Assembly: GCF_001650695.1 (NCBI RefSeq)
Contig: NZ_LWQS01000074.1
Span: 1-33,791 of the forward strand
Source of the DNA: Chloroflexus islandicus
Lineage (GTDB): Bacteria; Chloroflexota; Chloroflexia; Chloroflexales; Chloroflexaceae
Direction of reading: 5' to 3'
DNA length: 33,791 nt
Shown: positions 6,913-16,100 of the stretch, in pieces
How positions within the stretch are numbered: the first letter of the stretch is position 1
Layout of the letters: every line of letters begins with the position of its first letter
Notes under the pieces: generated by a model
Databases searched by the model: none
Told to the model about the DNA's origin: nothing
What the model saw: only the letters and a program-made list of their open reading frames with translations
Translations under genes and position numbers: made by a program

Positions 6913-9900
6913 CTACGCTTTGACGATCCCGACCGTCACGGCGCCGTCGCCGAATTCGTCGGCGGCGGTGTAGGCGCCGGCTGGCGGTGCGCTGACCGTC
7001 AGCTCGACGGCGAGGGTCTCGGTTTGGATGTACTCGCCGTGTTGCGCTAAGGTGGCCGCCAGCAGCTCGGCTTCATCGGCGCTGGTGAGGAAGAGCCGGA
7101 TGCGATCGCTGATCGCTAACCCAGCACTCTTGCGCGCGTCTTGGATGTAGCGCACGAGGTCGCGAGCTGCGCCTTCCAACCGCAGTTCTTCCGTCACCGT
7201 CGTGTTCAACGCCACCAGCATGCCGTCGGCTTCGGCCACCGCGTACCCCGCCGGCGCGCTGCTCTCGACCAGCACCTCTTCGGCCAGCAACTCGATCTCT
7301 TGGCCGTCAACCGGCAGGCGCACCGGTTGGCCGGCTTCCACCGCCTGCGCCGCCGCGCGCGCGGCCTCGCCGTTCAGATCGCGCAACGCCACTGTCAGCG
7401 CCGGCACCAGCTTACCAAACTTCTTGCCGACGAGGCGCAGGTTCGGCTTCAGGCGGTACTCGACCACGGCGCTGTTGGCGTCGAGGTACCGCACCGCTTT
7501 GACGTTCAGCTCATCGCGCAGCTCGGCCTCGAAGCGGCGCACGCCGTTGAGCAGCGCCGGCGTGCTGGCCCGCAGCCAGAGTTCGCTCAGCGGCTGGCGC
7601 ACCTTCAGGTTGGCCTGCTTGCGCGCCGCTCGCCCCAGCGAGACTGCGGTCAGCAAGGCTTCGGTGTCGGCGACCAGTTGCTCATCGAGCAGCGCCCGAT
7701 CCACTTGCGGCCAGCGCGCCAAGTGAACGCTCTCTGGCGCGGCGGCGTCGTGTTCGGCGACCAGATTGCGGTAGATCGCTTCGCTGACGAACGGGGTGAA
7801 GGGCGCAGCCAGCTTTGCCACCGTCACCAGACAGGTGTAGAGCGTCTGGTAAGCGGCCTCTTTGTCGGCGTCGCTCTCGCTCTTCCAGAAGCGGCGGCGA
7901 TTGCGGCGCACGTACCAGTTCGACAGCTCGTCAACGAAGTGCTCGATCGCGTTGGCGGCGGTATAGACATCGTACTCCTCGAAGGCGTCGGTCGCCTTTT
8001 GCACGAGCTGGTTGAGCGCCGCCAGCGCCCAGCGGTCGATCGGCTGCAAGTCGGCGGTGCGCCCGCTGTTGGGTTGCCACTGGTCGAGGTTGGCGTAGGT
8101 GACGAAGAAGGCATACGTGTTCCAGAGCGTGAGCAGGAACTTGCGCATGCTCTCGCTGACCAGATCCATGCTGAAGCGGCGGGCATTGCCGGGAGGCGCG
8201 GCGGTGAACAGGTACCAGCGCAGGGCATCAACGCCGTAGCTGTTGATCACCTCTTGCGGCTCGATCACATTGCCCCGGCTCTTGCTCATCTTTTGGCCGT
8301 CTTTGTCGAGAATGTGACCGAGACAGATCACGTTCTTGAATGCGGGCCGGTCGAAGAGCAGGGTGCTGACGGCGTGCAAGGTGTAGAACCAGCCGCGGGT
8401 CTGGTCAACCGCCTCGCAGATGTAGTCGGCGGGATGGGCCATCTCGAACACGTCGCGATTCTCGAACGGGTAGTGCCACTGCGCCACCGGCATCGAACCG
8501 CTGTCGAACCAGCAGTCGGCGACGTCGGGAATCCGGCGCATCAAGCCGTGTTCAGGGTCTTCCCAGACCACCTCGTCGATGTATGGCCGGTGCAGGTCAA
8601 GGTCGCGCAGCGAGCGGCCCACCTTTGCTTCCAGCTCGGCCAGCGAACCGATACAGACCATGTGCGAGCCGTCGGCGTTCGTCCAGATCGGGATCGGCGT
8701 GCCCCAATACCGCTCGCGGCTGATCGCCCAGTCGATGTTGTTTTCCAGCCAGTTGCCGAAGCGGCCATCACGGATATGTTCGGGCACCCAGTGGATCTGC
8801 TGGTTGTTGGCGACCAGATCGGCCTTAAAGGCAGTGGTGCGGATGTACCATGAACGCTTGGCATAGTACAGCAACGGCGTGCTGCAGCGCCAGCAGAACG
8901 GGTAGTAGTGGCGCACGCGCCCGCTGCGCAAGAGCAGGCCACGCGCTTTGAGGTTGCGGGTGATGTCGGGATCGGCTTCTTTGAAGAACTTGCCAGCGAA
9001 GCCGAGTTCGGCAAATTCGGGCAACACGCGGCCATCCAACCCCACCGAGAAGAGGGTGGGCAGGCCGTGCTTGCGCCCGACGTCGAGGTCGCCGTAGGCT
9101 GGCGCGATATGGACAATGCCGGTACCATCGTCGAGGCTGACGATCTCATCGGCGATCACGCGGTAGGCCGTCTCCCAATCGACCGTATCGCCGGCGCCGG
9201 GCACGCCGCGGAAGAGCGGCTCGTAGCGGAGACCGACCAGATCGTTGCCGCGGAACCGGCGCAGCACGGTGAAGCTCTCGGCGGGCAAGACCTGATTGAC
9301 CAGCGCCGCCGCCATCACCAACCGCTCGCCGTTATGCTCAACCTCGACATACTCGGCGTCGTGCTTGACGGCCAGCGCCACGTTGGCCGGTAACGTCCAT
9401 GGCGTCGTCGTCCACGCCACCAAAAACGCGCCTTCGAGGGTGCCGTCAACTGCCGGCGGCGGCACGACCGTGCCCTTGACGCGGAACTTGATATAGACGC
9501 TCGGATCATCGACATCATCGCGCGCGCCGAGGCTGACCTCGTGGTCACTGAGGCTGGTGCCGCAGCGCGGGCAGTGCATCGTGACCTTGTAGTCGCGGAA
9601 GAGCAGGCCGCGATCCCACAACTGGCGGAAGATCCACCACGTCGACTCGATATAGTCGTTCTCGTAGGTGATATAAGCGTCTTCGCTCAGCCAGAACGCG
9701 ATCCGCTTGGTAAACGCCTTCCACTCTTGGATGTACTCCCAGACGCTCTCGCGGCAGAGGCGATTAAATTCAGCGATGCCAAACCGCTCGATGTCGGGCT
9801 TGCCGCTAAAACCGAGCTTCTTCTCGATCTCGATCTCCACCGGCAGGCCGTGGGTATCCCACCCCTCGCGGCGGCCAATAATGCGATAGCCCTGCATCGA

Positions 9901-10110
9901 GCGATAGCGCAAGATCACATCTTTGAAGCTGCGCGAGATGGTATGGTGCAAACCGGGGCGGCCATTGGCGGTCGGCGGCCCCTCGTAAAAGACAAACGGC
10001 TTCTCGCCGGCGGCCAACGACTTTGCCACCACGTCATTGGCATCCCACCACGCCAGCACATCCTCTTCGAGTTGGGGAAACTTGACATTCGGATCAACCG
10101 GCTTAAACAT
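6913..10110 (-). CDS. ileS: Isoleucine-tRNA ligase
   Basis: A complete 1,065-residue class I aminoacyl-tRNA synthetase that attaches isoleucine to tRNA-Ile in the cytoplasm. The first signature is GPPTANGRPGLHH (residues 44-56); the 'GRPGLHH' form instead of GHxLG/HIGH is typical of the IleRS subgroup shared with archaea and eukaryotes. The second signature, KMSKS, falls near residue 607 in DGQKMSKSRGN. Between them are the CP1 editing domain and a zinc-type CPRC motif near residue 180. The C-terminus carries the anticodon-binding domain and a long tail. The ATG is preceded by CGGAGG. Expression is controlled by the T-box leader immediately upstream. Subgroup members are often resistant to mupirocin; for this protein that is inference only. 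Confidence 0.97.
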   Translation of the reverse strand: MFKPVDPNVKFPQLEEDVLAWWDANDVVAKSLAAGEKPFVFYEGPPTANGRPGLHHTISRSFKDVILRYRSMQGYRIIGRREGWDTHGLPVEIEIEKKLGFSGKPDIERFGIAEFNRLCRESVWEYIQEWKAFTKRIAFWLSEDAYITYENDYIESTWWIFRQLWDRGLLFRDYKVTMHCPRCGTSLSDHEVSLGARDDVDDPSVYIKFRVKGTVVPPPAVDGTLEGAFLVAWTTTPWTLPANVALAVKHDAEYVEVEHNGERLVMAAALVNQVLPAESFTVLRRFRGNDLVGLRYEPLFRGVPGAGDTVDWETAYRVIADEIVSLDDGTGIVHIAPAYGDLDVGRKHGLPTLFSVGLDGRVLPEFAELGFAGKFFKEADPDITRNLKARGLLLRSGRVRHYYPFCWRCSTPLLYYAKRSWYIRTTAFKADLVANNQQIHWVPEHIRDGRFGNWLENNIDWAISRERYWGTPIPIWTNADGSHMVCIGSLAELEAKVGRSLRDLDLHRPYIDEVVWEDPEHGLMRRIPDVADCWFDSGSMPVAQWHYPFENRDVFEMAHPADYICEAVDQTRGWFYTLHAVSTLLFDRPAFKNVICLGHILDKDGQKMSKSRGNVIEPQEVINSYGVDALRWYLFTAAPPGNARRFSMDLVSESMRKFLLTLWNTYAFFVTYANLDQWQPNSGRTADLQPIDRWALAALNQLVQKATDAFEEYDVYTAANAIEHFVDELSNWYVRRNRRRFWKSESDADKEAAYQTLYTCLVTVAKLAAPFTPFVSEAIYRNLVAEHDAAAPESVHLARWPQVDRALLDEQLVADTEALLTAVSLGRAARKQANLKVRQPLSELWLRASTPALLNGVRRFEAELRDELNVKAVRYLDANSAVVEYRLKPNLRLVGKKFGKLVPALTVALRDLNGEAARAAAQAVEAGQPVRLPVDGQEIELLAEEVLVESSAPAGYAVAEADGMLVALNTTVTEELRLEGAARDLVRYIQDARKSAGLAISDRIRLFLTSADEAELLAATLAQHGEYIQTETLAVELTVSAPPAGAYTAADEFGDGAVTVGIVKA

Positions 10111-10132
10111 GCAACCTCCGTGCGCGCCAACG

Positions 10133-10419
10133 TAAAAAGCCTCGTCCCCGAAAGGGGACGAGGCTGATCAACCCCGCGGTACCACCCCATTTCGACGGCG
10201 CACACAACCGGGCGCGCGTCGCACTCAGTGAGCGTCAAGCAACGCTCTGCCCCGCTAACGGTGGGCATTCCGGGCGCGGCTACTGCGCGGGGCAACCAAC
10301 CACGCGGTTCACCTGCCGGCTCAGGGGTGATCTTCACTGCCACCGGTTCCACCCGGCTTCCACCGTCCCGGGCTCGCTGGCGGGCAAGCGGCAGCTACTC
10401 GTCCCCGTCATCGCCGTTG
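10133..10419 (-). promoter_or_regulatory. T-box leader of ileS (Ile, AUC specifier)
   Basis: An untranslated leader of about 290 nt on the minus strand. The conserved T-box sequence TGGTACCGCGG lies at 10184-10174 and binds the acceptor end of uncharged tRNA. Near the 5' end is GGGGACGAGTAG, typical of stem I. The specifier loop reads AGTGAAGATCACC, which places an AUC isoleucine codon at 10331-10329. The leader ends in a strong terminator hairpin overlapping the antiterminator region. Logic known for this class: uncharged tRNA-Ile stabilises the antiterminator and allows read-through into ileS. Confidence 0.93.
10134..10165 (-). terminator. T-box intrinsic terminator of ileS
   Basis: A perfect 12-bp stem (10138-10149 with 10154-10165, AGCCTCGTCCCC and its complement) closed by a four-base loop and followed in the minus direction by a run of T (AAAAA on the plus strand at 10134-10138). 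It is placed just downstream of the T-box motif and 24 nt before the ileS ATG. Confidence 0.93.
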
Positions 10420-10425
10420 AGTGAC

Positions 10426-10454
10426 AGTATACGCCGGGCGGCGCATTGCGTCAA
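10426..10454 (-). promoter_or_regulatory. Sigma70-type promoter of ileS
   Basis: On the minus strand, TTGACG (10454-10449) and TATACT (10431-10426) are separated by exactly 17 bp. This puts the start of transcription near 10419, just before the first T-box stem. Confidence 0.88.
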
Positions 10455-10467
10455 GGATGGGTGGGAA

Positions 10468-10915
10468 TAGCCACAAAGAGACGCAAAAAGCCCAAATGGT
10501 ATAGCCACGAAGAGGCGCAAAAAGCACAAAAAGAACTTTATTTTGTGTCTTCTGTGTCTTTTTGTGGCTATTCTACCACTCGTTACGCAGCCCGCTCGAC
10601 GGGCTAGGCATAGCCACCAAGCGACGCAAAAGGCACAAAACAATTTTTGTGTCTTCTGTATCTTTTTGTGGCTATTCTACCACTCGTTACGCAGCCCGCT
10701 CGACGGGCTAGGCATAGCCACCAAGCGACGCAAAAAGCACAAAAAGAACTTTTTTGGGTCTTCTGCGTCTTTTTGTGGCTATTCTACCACTCGTTACGCA
10801 GCCCGCTCGACGGGCTAGGCATAGCCACCAAGCGACGCAAAAAGCACAAAAAGAACTTTTTTGGGTCTTCTGCGTCTTTTTGTGGCTATTCTACACAAAC
10901 ATCTTTGTGGCTATT
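10468..10915. repeat. Tandem array of long hairpin repeats
   Basis: Units begin TAGCCAC at 10502, 10611, 10715 and 10822 (periods 109, 104 and 107 bp), with partial copies at 10468 and 10906. Each unit holds an A-rich arm (TAGCCACCAAGCGACGC, AAAAAG) and an inverted T-rich arm ending TTTTTGTGGCTA, so it folds into a long imperfect hairpin. A spacer carries a second small hairpin AGCCCG/CGGGCT. The units at 10715 and 10822 are identical over about 70 bp, showing recent amplification. The array separates the ileS promoter from the 3' end of the glycosidase gene. It encodes no plausible protein. Confidence 0.92.
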
Positions 10916-12557
10916 CCGCCTCCCCCAACGCTTCGATCCACGCGATGCGCACCTCACCCAACCCGCTCCACCGGTCGTACTCGTCATCGATCACCACCGC
11001 GTGCAGCGCCAACGGCCAATCGGGCCGCCGGTTGCCGCTGCCGGCGACCCGCTCGTAATGCGCCGGACGGCGGCTGACCGGCGTGATGAGCGTCTGCCAC
11101 GCTGGCGGGCCCATCACGCCAGCAGTCACGCTAAACACTTCGCCTTCGCGGTCGCGCAGCCAGAGCCGCAGCCGGTGGCCGTTGCCGTCACCGTAGAGCT
11201 GGACGGCCAGCGCGGTTGTTTCAGCGGGCAAGGGGATAGGGTCGCTTAGCTCGAACGCGACATAATCATTCTCGCGGGTAGTGAAGCGGTAGGTGAAGTG
11301 GAGGAATCCATTATCGGGCTGGAGCGAGCCGTTGGGTTGAGCGGGCCGCTGCCAGCGCACCGGCTGGCTGCCGTCGAGTAATAGCGTTGCGCTGGTGAGG
11401 CGCGTTGGCGGATCAGCTAAGGTCGCCGCTAGCTGGCGCATCGCATCCGCTACCGGCTTAGGCCGGCTAAAGTCGGCCCGCCCGCTGCCATACGCGAACA
11501 AGCCGTAGGGATTGTGCGGGTCGTCTTTGAGCATATACCAAAAGACGTGGCTGACGCCGCCTTGCCAGAGCGCGCGATAGGCTTGGGCGAGGTAAGCCGC
11601 CTGCTGCGCGGCGTTCGTCAACCCCAGCGCGTCGCGGTCGCCGGGGCCGCTCGCCCACCCCACCTCGGTGGCCCAAATCGGCTTCGGCCCGTAGCGCGCC
11701 GCCAGCGCGCGCACGCCGTCGGCAGCGGCGATTAAGTTGCCTTCGTCTGGGGTGAGCGGATCAACATAGGGGTGAATGGCAATCACATCAAAGGCGTTCC
11801 AGCCGCCGTACTCGGCGATAGCGCGCAGAAAGGCCGTGTCGAAGGGATTGATCCCTCCCAGCACAATCGTGGCGCTGGGATCGATCGCTCGAATTGCCTG
11901 CGCCGTCTTGATCAAGAGCCGGGTGTAGCGGACTGGATCGGGCGCGGGCCGCCAGAAGGCCGCTTGATCCGGTTCGTTCCAGATTTGCCAGTGCTTGACG
12001 AGATGGCGGTAGCGTGTGACCACCGCTTCGGCGTAAGCGACAAACGCGGCTTCATCGGGCGGCGCGAACGAGATCAGGTTGGGAGGATCGGTAGGGTCGG
12101 GCGTGGCCCAACCTACTGCCGGCCCTAGCACGCCAAGCACCTGCAAGCGCTGCCGGCGCAGGCTGTAGAGCGCGGCATCGGTGAAGACCCAATCCCAGAC
12201 GCCGGGTTGGGGTTGGATGCGGTGCCAATGCAGATCTTCGCGCACCCATTGCACGCCGAGATCGGCGACAATCGCTGCCGGGATGGGCATGGTTGCGGCG
12301 TCGGGGTAGCGAGTGGCGAGATGGCTGTTGATCCCGATCGCCAGCGGCCCGATCGGCCCGCGCACCGCAATCGGCGCCGTGATCAACCAGCGCGGGGCCG
12401 GCGCATCCCCGGCCAATATCCCCGCCATAACAATAATCGCGATCAAACAATAGCGTACAGACGAACGGCTGTGCGTCTCCCCACGGCAGTGCGGAGCGGC
12501 ACGACCGTGCGTCTCTACAAGGCCGTGCGTCTGTACGATGTCACCATTCCACCGCAT
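10911..12557 (-). CDS. GH39/GH5-like (clan GH-A) glycoside hydrolase, exported
   Basis: A protein of about 548 residues. After a hydrophobic segment (CLIAIIVMAGILAG, likely signal or anchor) comes a TIM-barrel glycosidase domain: an early VQWVREDLHWHRIQP strand, the acid/base glutamate in WQIWNEPD, and the likely nucleophile glutamate in IWATEVGW. This is the clan GH-A pattern and closest in feel to GH39/GH5. The last 170 residues are a beta-rich, carbohydrate-binding-like domain. The start is uncertain: ATG 12557 overlaps the upstream gene by 17 bp and reads through a palindromic repeat, while TTG 12446 or ATG 12428 lie just after that repeat. The TAG stop lies within the TAGCCAC end of the downstream repeat array. 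The substrate cannot be told from the sequence. Confidence 0.82.
   Translation of the reverse strand: MRWNGDIVQTHGLVETHGRAAPHCRGETHSRSSVRYCLIAIIVMAGILAGDAPAPRWLITAPIAVRGPIGPLAIGINSHLATRYPDAATMPIPAAIVADLGVQWVREDLHWHRIQPQPGVWDWVFTDAALYSLRRQRLQVLGVLGPAVGWATPDPTDPPNLISFAPPDEAAFVAYAEAVVTRYRHLVKHWQIWNEPDQAAFWRPAPDPVRYTRLLIKTAQAIRAIDPSATIVLGGINPFDTAFLRAIAEYGGWNAFDVIAIHPYVDPLTPDEGNLIAAADGVRALAARYGPKPIWATEVGWASGPGDRDALGLTNAAQQAAYLAQAYRALWQGGVSHVFWYMLKDDPHNPYGLFAYGSGRADFSRPKPVADAMRQLAATLADPPTRLTSATLLLDGSQPVRWQRPAQPNGSLQPDNGFLHFTYRFTTRENDYVAFELSDPIPLPAETTALAVQLYGDGNGHRLRLWLRDREGEVFSVTAGVMGPPAWQTLITPVSRRPAHYERVAGSGNRRPDWPLALHAVVIDDEYDRWSGLGEVRIAWIEALGEAE
12454..12537. repeat. Palindromic repeat with 10-bp outer arms
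   Basis: CGTACAGACG (12454-12463) is exactly inverted at 12528-12537. Inside are three more copies of the motif around GTGCGTCTC/GTGCGTCTG in both orientations. The motif resembles dispersed short repeats seen in many bacterial genomes. It sits between the GNAT gene and the glycosidase and clouds the start of the latter. Confidence 0.75.
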
Positions 12558-13089
12558 AAACCTGATGTTCCACCCACCCCAACCCAATCCGTCGCCAGCA
12601 CATCACCCCTTCCAACGGCTGCAACCCGCAGCGTTCAGCCAGCCGGCAGGCCGCCGGATGCGCCGGCGCGATCAACGCTTCGAGCCGGTGCAGGCCCAAT
12701 GCCGTGTTGCTATATCCGATCACGGCAGTTAAAGCCTCGCGCATATACCCTTTCCGGCTCGAACGCTCCTCCATCCGGCATTCAATGATCGCGGCGCGGC
12801 GCACCGTTCGCTCAATGCAATCGATCCAGATATCGCCGCAGATCCGCTCCAGCGGGTCGTCGCGCCGCACCAAGAACAGGCGCAGGCTCTGCCCGGCGTG
12901 GCGCGCCTCTTCTTCCGCTGCCAACCGGCGGCGCTGGCCTTGCAAGGTAAAAAAGTCATCGGGCGGCAGCGGCAACCAATCCTCGCCAAACGTCCATGCG
13001 CGGCGGAAGTAGCCGCGCACCGCTTCGTTGTCGCGTGGCCCCATGACTCGTAGCCAGAGCCGTTCGGTGGTCAGGATGGTTGTGTTCAT
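12541..13089 (-). CDS. GNAT-family N-acetyltransferase (RimJ/RimL-like)
   Basis: A complete 182-residue cytoplasmic acetyltransferase. It opens with the family hallmark TTERLWLR. The central strands (LRLFLVRR, CGDIWID) are followed by the acetyl-CoA-binding segment RSSRKGYMREALTAVIGY and the late motif LGLHRLEALIAP, then the 'ACRLAERCGL' helix that marks RimJ/RimL-type enzymes. The substrate may be a protein N-terminus or a small molecule; this cannot be decided here. The ATG has GGGAAG about 10 nt upstream. The gene lies 37 bp behind the macroglobulin gene and reads into the glycosidase gene, so the three are probably one transcript. Confidence 0.88.
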   Translation of the reverse strand: MNTTILTTERLWLRVMGPRDNEAVRGYFRRAWTFGEDWLPLPPDDFFTLQGQRRRLAAEEEARHAGQSLRLFLVRRDDPLERICGDIWIDCIERTVRRAAIIECRMEERSSRKGYMREALTAVIGYSNTALGLHRLEALIAPAHPAACRLAERCGLQPLEGVMCWRRIGLGWVEHQVYAVEW

Positions 13090-13126
13090 CTCATCACGCT
13101 TCCCGCATTTGCGCGGTTATGCCTGC

Positions 13127-16100
13127 TTATCGGATCGTTGGTTCAATCGTGATCGTCTCTTGCGCGAATGCTACAACCGGCGCCACATCACTCCCCGGCG
13201 CCGTGATCACCGCCGGCGGGATGGCAAAGGTTCCTGCGGTGGCGGCTTGCGCTGTGATGATGACGCGATAGACGCCGGGGGCAATTGCAGTCCCGCCGAG
13301 CTGTACCTGCCGCCATTCGCGGTCGATCTGCTGGTAAGCGAAACTAGCCCCGGCGTCAACCTTGACCGGCATAAGTCCGGCTGGCAGCGGGATGGCGGCC
13401 TCGAGCCGGAAGATGGGCTTGCTCACGATCAGCAGCAGCTCCATCTCAACCGGCTGATCAATTGTGCTTGGCTCCGTGGCCGTTCGATACCGCAACCGTG
13501 CCCGCACCGCTCCCGGCTGGCCGGCGCTGCTGGCCGGGTTGCGCACCACGATCAGCGCCGTGCTGTTGGTTGGTTCAACCCGGAGCGCGCCGCCGCTGAG
13601 CCGGAACCGTTCGACGCTGCTGATTGGCCGTTCGGTGGTGAGATCGGCAGTGTCGTGCTCCACCCTCACGCGCGCATTGCCGTCAAGTAAAGCCGGGCCG
13701 AGGGCCAGTGCCACCCGCGCCGCTTCGTAAGGCGTTGGCCAGCCGTCTCCCTGCCAGTGCCGCAACAGCGCTGCTCGCCACGGGGCTAACCGCGGATCCG
13801 CTGGACGTTCGGCGGCTAACGCTTGCACCACGCTGGCGCTGACGGCCAGCGCGCTGGGTGGCATGCCGTCGGCGCCGGCCCACGGCAAGCCGCTGCTTGC
13901 CGTGTTCCACAACGGCGCCAGCAATGCACTCTGCTCGTTCGTGGCGCGCAAAGCGGTGAAGGCGCGTCCGGCTGGGCCGGCGCCAGCGGGAAGGGCTGGT
14001 TGTCCCGTTCCTTCGCTATAGATTGACATGACATAATCAGTATACGCTTGCGCATCGGCGGGTTGGGCGAGCCGGTGCCGGCGCAGGTACGCCAGCGCCG
14101 GTTCGCTCAGCTCGCGCAACCGGCTTGCGGGTTCGGTTTGACCAATCGCCTCCAGCACAAAGCTCGTCACAAATGGGTCAGAGCCGCTGCCCGGCCACCA
14201 ACCCCACCCGCCGTCGCTGTTGCGCAGCGCGCGCAGTTGGGTGAGCGCGCGGTCGTTCAGTGCGCGCCACTCTTCTGCTTCCGCGTTAGTGGCTGCGGTG
14301 CGTTCCAGCATGCGGCCAATGATCGCCGCCGCCGCCAGCGCTTCAGCCGTTGGCGTGGCCGTTTGCAGCAGCCGTTGCGCTTGATCGGCCAAGGCCGCTC
14401 GTGCGCTAGCTGCGATAGCCACGTCGTTATCGCCGTCGGGCAGGCTCAATTCAATCGCGCTGGCCGTCACCCGCGTTTGCGCCGTCGCTGGGAGCTGCGC
14501 CTCTTGGCGTACCGGCACGGCGTATTCGATTGGCGGCAGGCTAACGCTATCGATCACTTCGTAGCGCAACCCAATGATCGAAGCATTCGCTTGCGCTTGC
14601 ACCCGCCAAAACACCGGCGCTGTGGCGCCAGCCGGCACGCGCACGGTTTGCTCGAACGGATCGAGCAGCACACCGCCGCTGAGCCATAACCGCGCGCGGA
14701 TGGTGCGCTCTTGCCCATCAACGTTCCGCAGGATCAAGGTCGCAAGCGCGGTATCGGCTGGCCGCAATGCCGGCAGCGGCGTCGCAATCGCCTCCACCGG
14801 CTGGCTGGTGTCGATCAGCGCACTCGCGCTGGTGGCGATGCCGGCAGGATCGATCGCGATCACCTCCAGCCGCCAGCGGCCTTGCTGGTTGGGCAAGCGC
14901 ACCGTTATTTCGTGTTGGTTGGAGGAGGATTGCACGCTGGCAAGGACATCGATACCGCCGAAGCTGCCGGGTGTCCATTGTGCCGGTTGCCCCGGCAAGA
15001 GCGATCTATTCCAGCGATCCAAATTCGTTGGCGGTGCGTGAATAGGCGTCAGCATCACCAGTAGATCATCGGTCGCTGCTGTGACCGTTATGGGTATGGT
15101 CGCACCGGGCAACGCTTCGCGCTGGGTAAGGTTGATGACCGGCGCCGGCGGCGGGTCAATCTGAAGCGTGGTTGCAGTCGTCCACACCCGCACGCCATCA
15201 TCGATCAAGGCGGTGATCATCGTCACCGGCGCCATATCGGCGCTGATCGGTATGGTTATAAGCGTGCCGGGGCGGGCGTTCGCTTGCCTGACCAGCGCGT
15301 TTTCGCCTTGGCCAACGATCACGAGCGCAGTTCCGCCGCCGCTTGGCCCGGTGAACAAGAGGCGGGCAACGTCGCCGGTGGCATAGGTTGGCCGGTCGGC
15401 GATGATCCGTGGTTCGGCGGTGCCGATGCTCGATCCCGCCACCCACAGCTCCTTGCGGGTGAGCGCTGTGCCGGCCCGCGCGGTGAGTTCATACCGGCCC
15501 GGCGCCAAGGTGACGAGTTCAGTGGTGGCCTGCCCATCGGCCCCGGTACGCACCCGGCGGATCAGCAGCGGCGGTTCGGCAGCGTTGCGCCGGAGTTCGA
15601 TTTCGACCAGTGTATTGGCGATTGGTTGCCCATCAGCCGTGCGTAGGGTTGCGGTGACGCTGGCCCGTTCGTTGCGTTCGATCACGGTGGGCATCGTGAT
15701 CGCCAAGCGGGGGCTGCGCGGCGTAATCACCCCCTCAGTGGTGCGTTCGATCTGCTCGCCGTCCGGCAACTGCACCGTGAGGTGAAGAGTGTAGCGCAAG
15801 GGGCGCAGCAGATTCTCGTCAGCCGGCAAGCTGATCACCGCTCTCCCGCTCGCATCAGTCACTGCACTAGCTTGGGTTTCACTGGTTGCGCCGGTGACTT
15901 CACCATCTACCCCATCAAGTTCCGCCGTCGCTAACGTGGCAACCCGTAACGTCCAACTCACCACTGCGCCGCTGACAGGTAGATCGGCGCGGGTGACATC
16001 AACCGCCAACCCTGCCGGACGGATCGGAATCACGCGCGCGGTGGCGCCGGTGGCCGGTACACTCACCCTGATCGGGATCGCATACGTTGTATCGCCAACG

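Noticed and set aside
7141-8853. 570-residue plus-strand frame
   Set aside because: It lies entirely antisense to ileS, which has all synthetase motifs; the frame has no recognisable domain and arises from G+C-rich third positions.
10543-11249. Plus-strand frames with repeated ATQKAQK segments
   Set aside because: They are translations of the hairpin array and of the antisense of the glycosidase.
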